From: Rhizobiales bacterium NRL2
GTDB taxonomy: Bacteria; Pseudomonadota; Alphaproteobacteria; Minwuiales; Minwuiaceae
Length of the DNA: 64,000 nucleotides
Direction: 5' to 3'
NCBI GenBank assembly: GCA_001664005.1
Contig: CP016093.1
Coordinates: 310,001 to 374,000, forward strand
Shown here: piece after piece, positions 59,184 to 64,000 of the stretch
Layout of the letters: each line of letters begins with the position of its first letter
Position numbering within the stretch: position 1 is the stretch's first letter
Notes under the pieces: generated by a model
The model's input: the letters and a program-made list of their open reading frames with translations, nothing else
Database searches by the model: none
What the model was told of the DNA's origin: nothing
Translations under genes and position numbers: made by a program

Positions 59184-59254
59184 CCGGGACTTGATCCCGG
59201 CGTCCAGCGGGCGGTGAGGTCGTACTGGGTCCCGGGGTCGAGCCCCGGGACAGG
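59184..59254. repeat. Intergenic palindromic repeat, family D copy 3 (diverged)
   Basis: GGGACTTGATCCCGGCGTCC to GTACTGGGTCCCGGGGTCGAGCCCCGGGACAGG. The CCCGGGGTCGAGCCCCGGG palindrome ends 21 bases before the ABC-F start codon, so it may affect translation. Confidence 0.75.
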
Positions 59255-59275
59255 TTGAAGTTCTGGAGCCACGAT

Positions 59276-61084
<1,809 letters not shown>

Positions 61085-61089
61085 GGCGA

Positions 61090-61602
61090 TCAGCCCTGCC
61101 CGGCCTCCGGCGGCGGTGTCTCGTCCGACTGCAACAGACGGTCGGCGAAGGCGTTGGCGCGCGACAGCAGGCCGATCAGGGTCGCGTACTCCGCGTCGGA
61201 ATAGATTTCGCGGAAGGCGCTGCCGACGGCCATGGCCCTGGGCAGCACCTGCCGCGCCAGCTTCTCCCCCGCGGCGCTCAGCACGATGATGATCTGGCGG
61301 CGGTCCCGCTCGTTCGGCCGGAAGGCGACCAGGCCGCGCTGTTCCAGCTGCCGCACGGTGCGGCTGACATGGGCGGGATCGAGCAGCGCCAGTTCGGATA
61401 CGCGCCGCGCGATGCTGGGGCCGTAGATGAACAGCGCCAGCATGATGCGCCATTCGCGCAGGGTCAGACCGTCCTGCGCCAGGGCGCGGCGGGCGACGGT
61501 CAGCGACAGTTTGTTGCTCAACGTGACGATCTGATGGTTCAACGCGTCGTCGGCGCCGTGTTCGGCCGCGCCCGCCGGGGGGCGCATCCTGTCATCTGCC
61601 AT
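61090..61602 (-). CDS. MarR family transcriptional regulator
   Basis: A 170-residue winged-helix regulator: LTLREWRIMLALFIYGP, the recognition helix SELALLDPAHVSRTVRQLEQRGLV and wing NERDRRQIIIVLS. It should repress or activate a nearby gene, most likely the nitronate monooxygenase just upstream on the same strand. Convergent with the ABC-F gene, with five bases between stops. Confidence 0.9.
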   Translation of the reverse strand: MADDRMRPPAGAAEHGADDALNHQIVTLSNKLSLTVARRALAQDGLTLREWRIMLALFIYGPSIARRVSELALLDPAHVSRTVRQLEQRGLVAFRPNERDRRQIIIVLSAAGEKLARQVLPRAMAVGSAFREIYSDAEYATLIGLLSRANAFADRLLQSDETPPPEAGQG

Positions 61603-61685
61603 CGCCGATCTCCGGTGCCGGGCGGTTGCTTGCCGGAGCAAGCGCGAAGCAGCATTACCGGCGCGGCGGCCGTTGTCTAGGTATC

Positions 61686-62606
61686 TTATGCGCTTTCGTG
61701 GTACTCGCGTGCGATCCCGGCCACCACCTCGGCGACCTCGGCGATCCCGTCCACCAGTTCGACCGAATGGCCGGCCGACCAGATGTCCTTCCAGCGCCGC
61801 GGCGCGTCCGGGTTGATGTCCTTGGATATCTCGATGGCGCCGCGTTCGGGCAGGTTGTCCGGGTCCAGGCCGGCGGCCAGCAGGCTGGGCTTGAGGATGC
61901 TGGTGTCGAGACCGGTGATGGCGTTGGTCAGCTTGATGTCGTCCAGGCCCGACTCCACCAGCATCTGCTTGTAGCGGTCGGCGGCCATGCTTTCGGCGGT
62001 GGCGATGAAGCGCGTGCCCATGTAGGCGAGGTCGCAGCCCAGCACCTCGGCCGCGCGCAGGCCCCGCCCGTCGCCGACGCCGCCGGCCAGCACCACCGGC
62101 CCGTCGAAGATGCGCCGCACGCCGCGCACGAAGGCGAAGGGGTTGGCCCAGCCGGTCTGGCCGCCCGCGCCGCCCGTCAGCAGGATCAGCCCGTCCGCGC
62201 CGGCGGCGATCGCCTTCTGGGCGTGGCGCATCGAGGCGATGTCGGCCAGCACCAGCCCGCCCCAGCCATGCACCGCGTCGACGATCTTCTCCGGGCTGCC
62301 GACGCTGGCGATGACCAGCGGAGGGCGATGCCTCGCCAGTACCTCCAGATCCTGCGGCAGGCGGGTATTGGTGCGGTGGACGATCAGGTTGGGCGCGATC
62401 GGCGCGCTGTCCGCTCCCGTCTCCCGGCCCATGCGTTCCAGCCACTTGTCCAGTTCGTCCACGGTGCGGCAGTTGGCCGTGGGAAACGATCCGATGACCC
62501 CGGCGCGGCAGGCGGCGATCACCAGTTCGGGCCCGGAGACCAGGAACATGGGCGCGGCGATCAGCGGCAGTTTCAGCCGCTCGGCGATCTCGGGAGGCAA
62601 CGACAT
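61686..62606 (-). CDS. Nitronate monooxygenase family protein
   Basis: A 306-residue FMN TIM-barrel protein. APMFLVSGPELVIAACRAG, the GGAGGQTGWANPF segment and VVLAGGVGDGRGLRAAEVLGCDLAYMGTRF (positions about 190-220) match the 2-nitropropane dioxygenase family; substrates range from nitronates to enoyl reductase-like acceptors. Start at 62606 with GGGAGG upstream (MSLPPEIAERLKLPLIAAP). It lies 83 bases before the MarR gene. Confidence 0.92.
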   Translation of the reverse strand: MSLPPEIAERLKLPLIAAPMFLVSGPELVIAACRAGVIGSFPTANCRTVDELDKWLERMGRETGADSAPIAPNLIVHRTNTRLPQDLEVLARHRPPLVIASVGSPEKIVDAVHGWGGLVLADIASMRHAQKAIAAGADGLILLTGGAGGQTGWANPFAFVRGVRRIFDGPVVLAGGVGDGRGLRAAEVLGCDLAYMGTRFIATAESMAADRYKQMLVESGLDDIKLTNAITGLDTSILKPSLLAAGLDPDNLPERGAIEISKDINPDAPRRWKDIWSAGHSVELVDGIAEVAEVVAGIAREYHESA

Positions 62607-62701
62607 GAAAATCCTTTCCGGGCTGGCGGTCGCGACATCTTTCCCGAGCCGCCGGCCGCCGACAAGCTTGCGGTCGGCGGCGCTTCGGGTTTCATTGCGG
62701 C

Positions 62702-64000
62702 ATGTTTGGCAGGTTGGGAATGTGGCTCGCAAGTCTCGCGCTGCTGGCGGCGGGGGCGTCGGCGGCACTGGCGGAGCCGCTGCCGCGCGTGCTTTCGGAT
62801 GCCGACGCCGGACGCTATGCGCGCATCTTCGAGGCCCAGCGCCAAGGCGACTGGCGCACCGCGGACCGGCTGATCGGCGGGCTGCAGGACCGTCTGCTGC
62901 TGGGCCATGTGCAGTTCCAGCGCTACATGCACCCGACCGCCTACCGCTCCGCCTATGCCGAGCTGCACCGCTGGATGAAGGCCCATGGCGACCATCCTCT
63001 GGCCGAGCGGCTGCACGCCCTGGCGCAGAAGCGGCGCATCGCCGGCTGGAAGCCGCTGCCCGGGCCGCGGGTCGCGCGGCTGGAGCTGCCGCCGGGGGTG
63101 GAGCTGCCGGCCGTGCGCCCGGCCGCCCGCGCGGAGGCCGCGGAGAGCGGCCGCACCGGTCATGACAGGGCGGTGCTGGCCCAGGTCCGGCGCAATGTGC
63201 TGCGCGACCGCATGACGGTCACCGAGAACATGCTGGACGGGCCGAGGGGGCAGGCGATGTCGCCGGCGGCGATGGCGGAGGCGCGGGCCACGCTGGCCCG
63301 GGGCCACCTGTCCAAGGCCCGTTTCGAGCGTGCGCTGAAACAGGGCGACCTGGCCCGTCAGGGCCCCGGCGGCGGCATGCGCGCCGGGTCGTTCTATGCA
63401 GGTCTGGCGCTCTGGGCCATGGGCCGGCATGCCGAATCCCACTACCGCTTCGCCGCCGCCGCCGACACGACGCCGGATCATATCGGCCACATGGGCGGGG
63501 CCGCCGACTTCTGGGCGGCGCGGGCGGCGCTGGCGGCCGGCCGCTACGCCGCCGTGGTGCCCTATCTGCGCCGGGCGGCCAGCTACAGCCGGGACATGTA
63601 CGGGCTGCTGGCCGCGCGCCAGCTTGCCGACCGCGGCGACTTCGAATGGTCGCCGCCCGGTCTCAAGGCCGCGGCGGTCGAGACGCTGATGGCCGCGAAC
63701 CCGGCGATCCGGCGGGCCATCGCCCTGACCGAAGCCGGCCAGATCGCCCGCGCCGACCTGGAGCTGCGCCGCCTGTCGCGCCGCGCGGACGCCCGCGGTT
63801 CGGCGCTGCTGATGGCGTTGTCGGCGGCGCTCGACGCCCCGGCCACGGCCTACCGCATCGCCCGCATCCGCCTGAACAGCTTCGGCGAGCGCCACGATCC
63901 GGCGCTGTTCCCGCTGCCGGACTGGCGCATCGACGAGGGGCAGCCCGTCGGCCGCGCCCTGCTGATGGCGGTGGCGCGCCGCGAATCCGGTTTCGACACC
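62702..64000 (+). CDS. Lytic murein transglycosylase (3' end missing)
   Basis: The frame opens at 62702 and stays open to the window edge. A signal peptide (MWLASLALLAAGASAALAE) is followed by helical-repeat sequence (RYMHPTAYRSAYAELHRW) typical of the Slt-type alpha-superhelical domain. The last residues, ARRESGFDT, are the start of the catalytic lytic transglycosylase domain with its catalytic Glu. It cleaves peptidoglycan between MurNAc and GlcNAc. Start 62702 or the ATG at 62720 (MWLAS). It is divergent from the nitronate monooxygenase gene. Confidence 0.9.
   Translation, partial: MFGRLGMWLASLALLAAGASAALAEPLPRVLSDADAGRYARIFEAQRQGDWRTADRLIGGLQDRLLLGHVQFQRYMHPTAYRSAYAELHRWMKAHGDHPLAERLHALAQKRRIAGWKPLPGPRVARLELPPGVELPAVRPAARAEAAESGRTGHDRAVLAQVRRNVLRDRMTVTENMLDGPRGQAMSPAAMAEARATLARGHLSKARFERALKQGDLARQGPGGGMRAGSFYAGLALWAMGRHAESHYRFAAAADTTPDHIGHMGGAADFWAARAALAAGRYAAVVPYLRRAASYSRDMYGLLAARQLADRGDFEWSPPGLKAAAVETLMAANPAIRRAIALTEAGQIARADLELRRLSRRADARGSALLMALSAALDAPATAYRIARIRLNSFGERHDPALFPLPDWRIDEGQPVGRALLMAVARRESGFDT

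Overview
The window is GC-rich chromosomal DNA from an alphaproteobacterium. The evidence is the conserved block yebC - ruvCAB - ybgC - tolQRAB - pal - cpoB - tilS - ftsH, a serC-serA pair with a short structured leader, and several small families typical of that class (DUF2794, DUF4170, GDCCVxC, PAS_5/PF07310, DUF6134). Coding density is high, many neighbours overlap by the ATGA/GTGA four-base pattern, and a Rhodospirillales-like relative is plausible, but the genus cannot be named from sequence alone. No rRNA, phage, IS element or CRISPR array was seen. One tRNA (Gly-CCC) is present.

Layout. 1-3063: an ATP-grasp/alpha-E fusion (5' end missing) and a transglutaminase. 3310-5196 (minus): NTF2-like protein, short-chain dehydrogenase, DUF6134 secreted protein. 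5354-7160: alpha/beta hydrolase and YebC. 7179-7469 (minus): GIY-YIG protein. 7693-18812: Holliday-junction resolution (ruvCAB), the Tol-Pal envelope machine, tRNA-Ile lysidine synthase and FtsH, the last behind a heat-shock-type promoter and ending at a clear terminator. 19072-22008 (minus): serine biosynthesis (serC then serA). 22393-25518 (minus): two enoyl-CoA hydratase-family proteins flanking an acyl-CoA dehydrogenase. 25580-26460: a ten-copy GGGGAA repeat and a strikingly AT-rich patch with one orphan membrane-protein gene. 26622-27592: rplM-rpsI. 28821-35451: a Gld-type ABC exporter set (ATPase, permease, auxiliary protein, DUF4340) running into htpG. 35726-39593: RidA, TadA, small proteins, an RcnB-like protein, a 39-codon peptide gene sharing its leader, a macro-domain protein, a GDCCVxC protein and tRNA-Gly. 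39795-46000: DMT exporter, radical SAM protein, ApaG, TrkH, acetyl-CoA synthetase. 45982-50525: histidine kinase, OmpA/FecR pair, acyl-CoA ligase. 50838-54868 (minus): ChaN-like lipoprotein, DUF3012 lipoprotein, MFS transporter, an encapsulated-ferritin-like protein with no encapsulin, ureohydrolase. 54976-57153: four tandem PAS_5 proteins. 57243-61084: two ABC-F ATPases (EttA, Uup-like). 61090-64000: MarR regulator, nitronate monooxygenase, lytic transglycosylase cut by the window end.

Almost every gap longer than about 150 bp is filled by one of at least four families of palindromic intergenic repeats, at least seventeen copies in all. They create many spurious open frames (for example around 22113-22313, 27668-27880 and 35594-35787). 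The most unusual items are the encapsulin-free EncFtn-like gene coupled to an MFS transporter and a lipoprotein, the AT-rich orphan membrane gene flanked by a hexanucleotide repeat and two dyads, the four-gene PAS_5 array, the paired leader peptides at 37738-38370, and the candidate stress promoter in front of the Gld-ABC/htpG operon.
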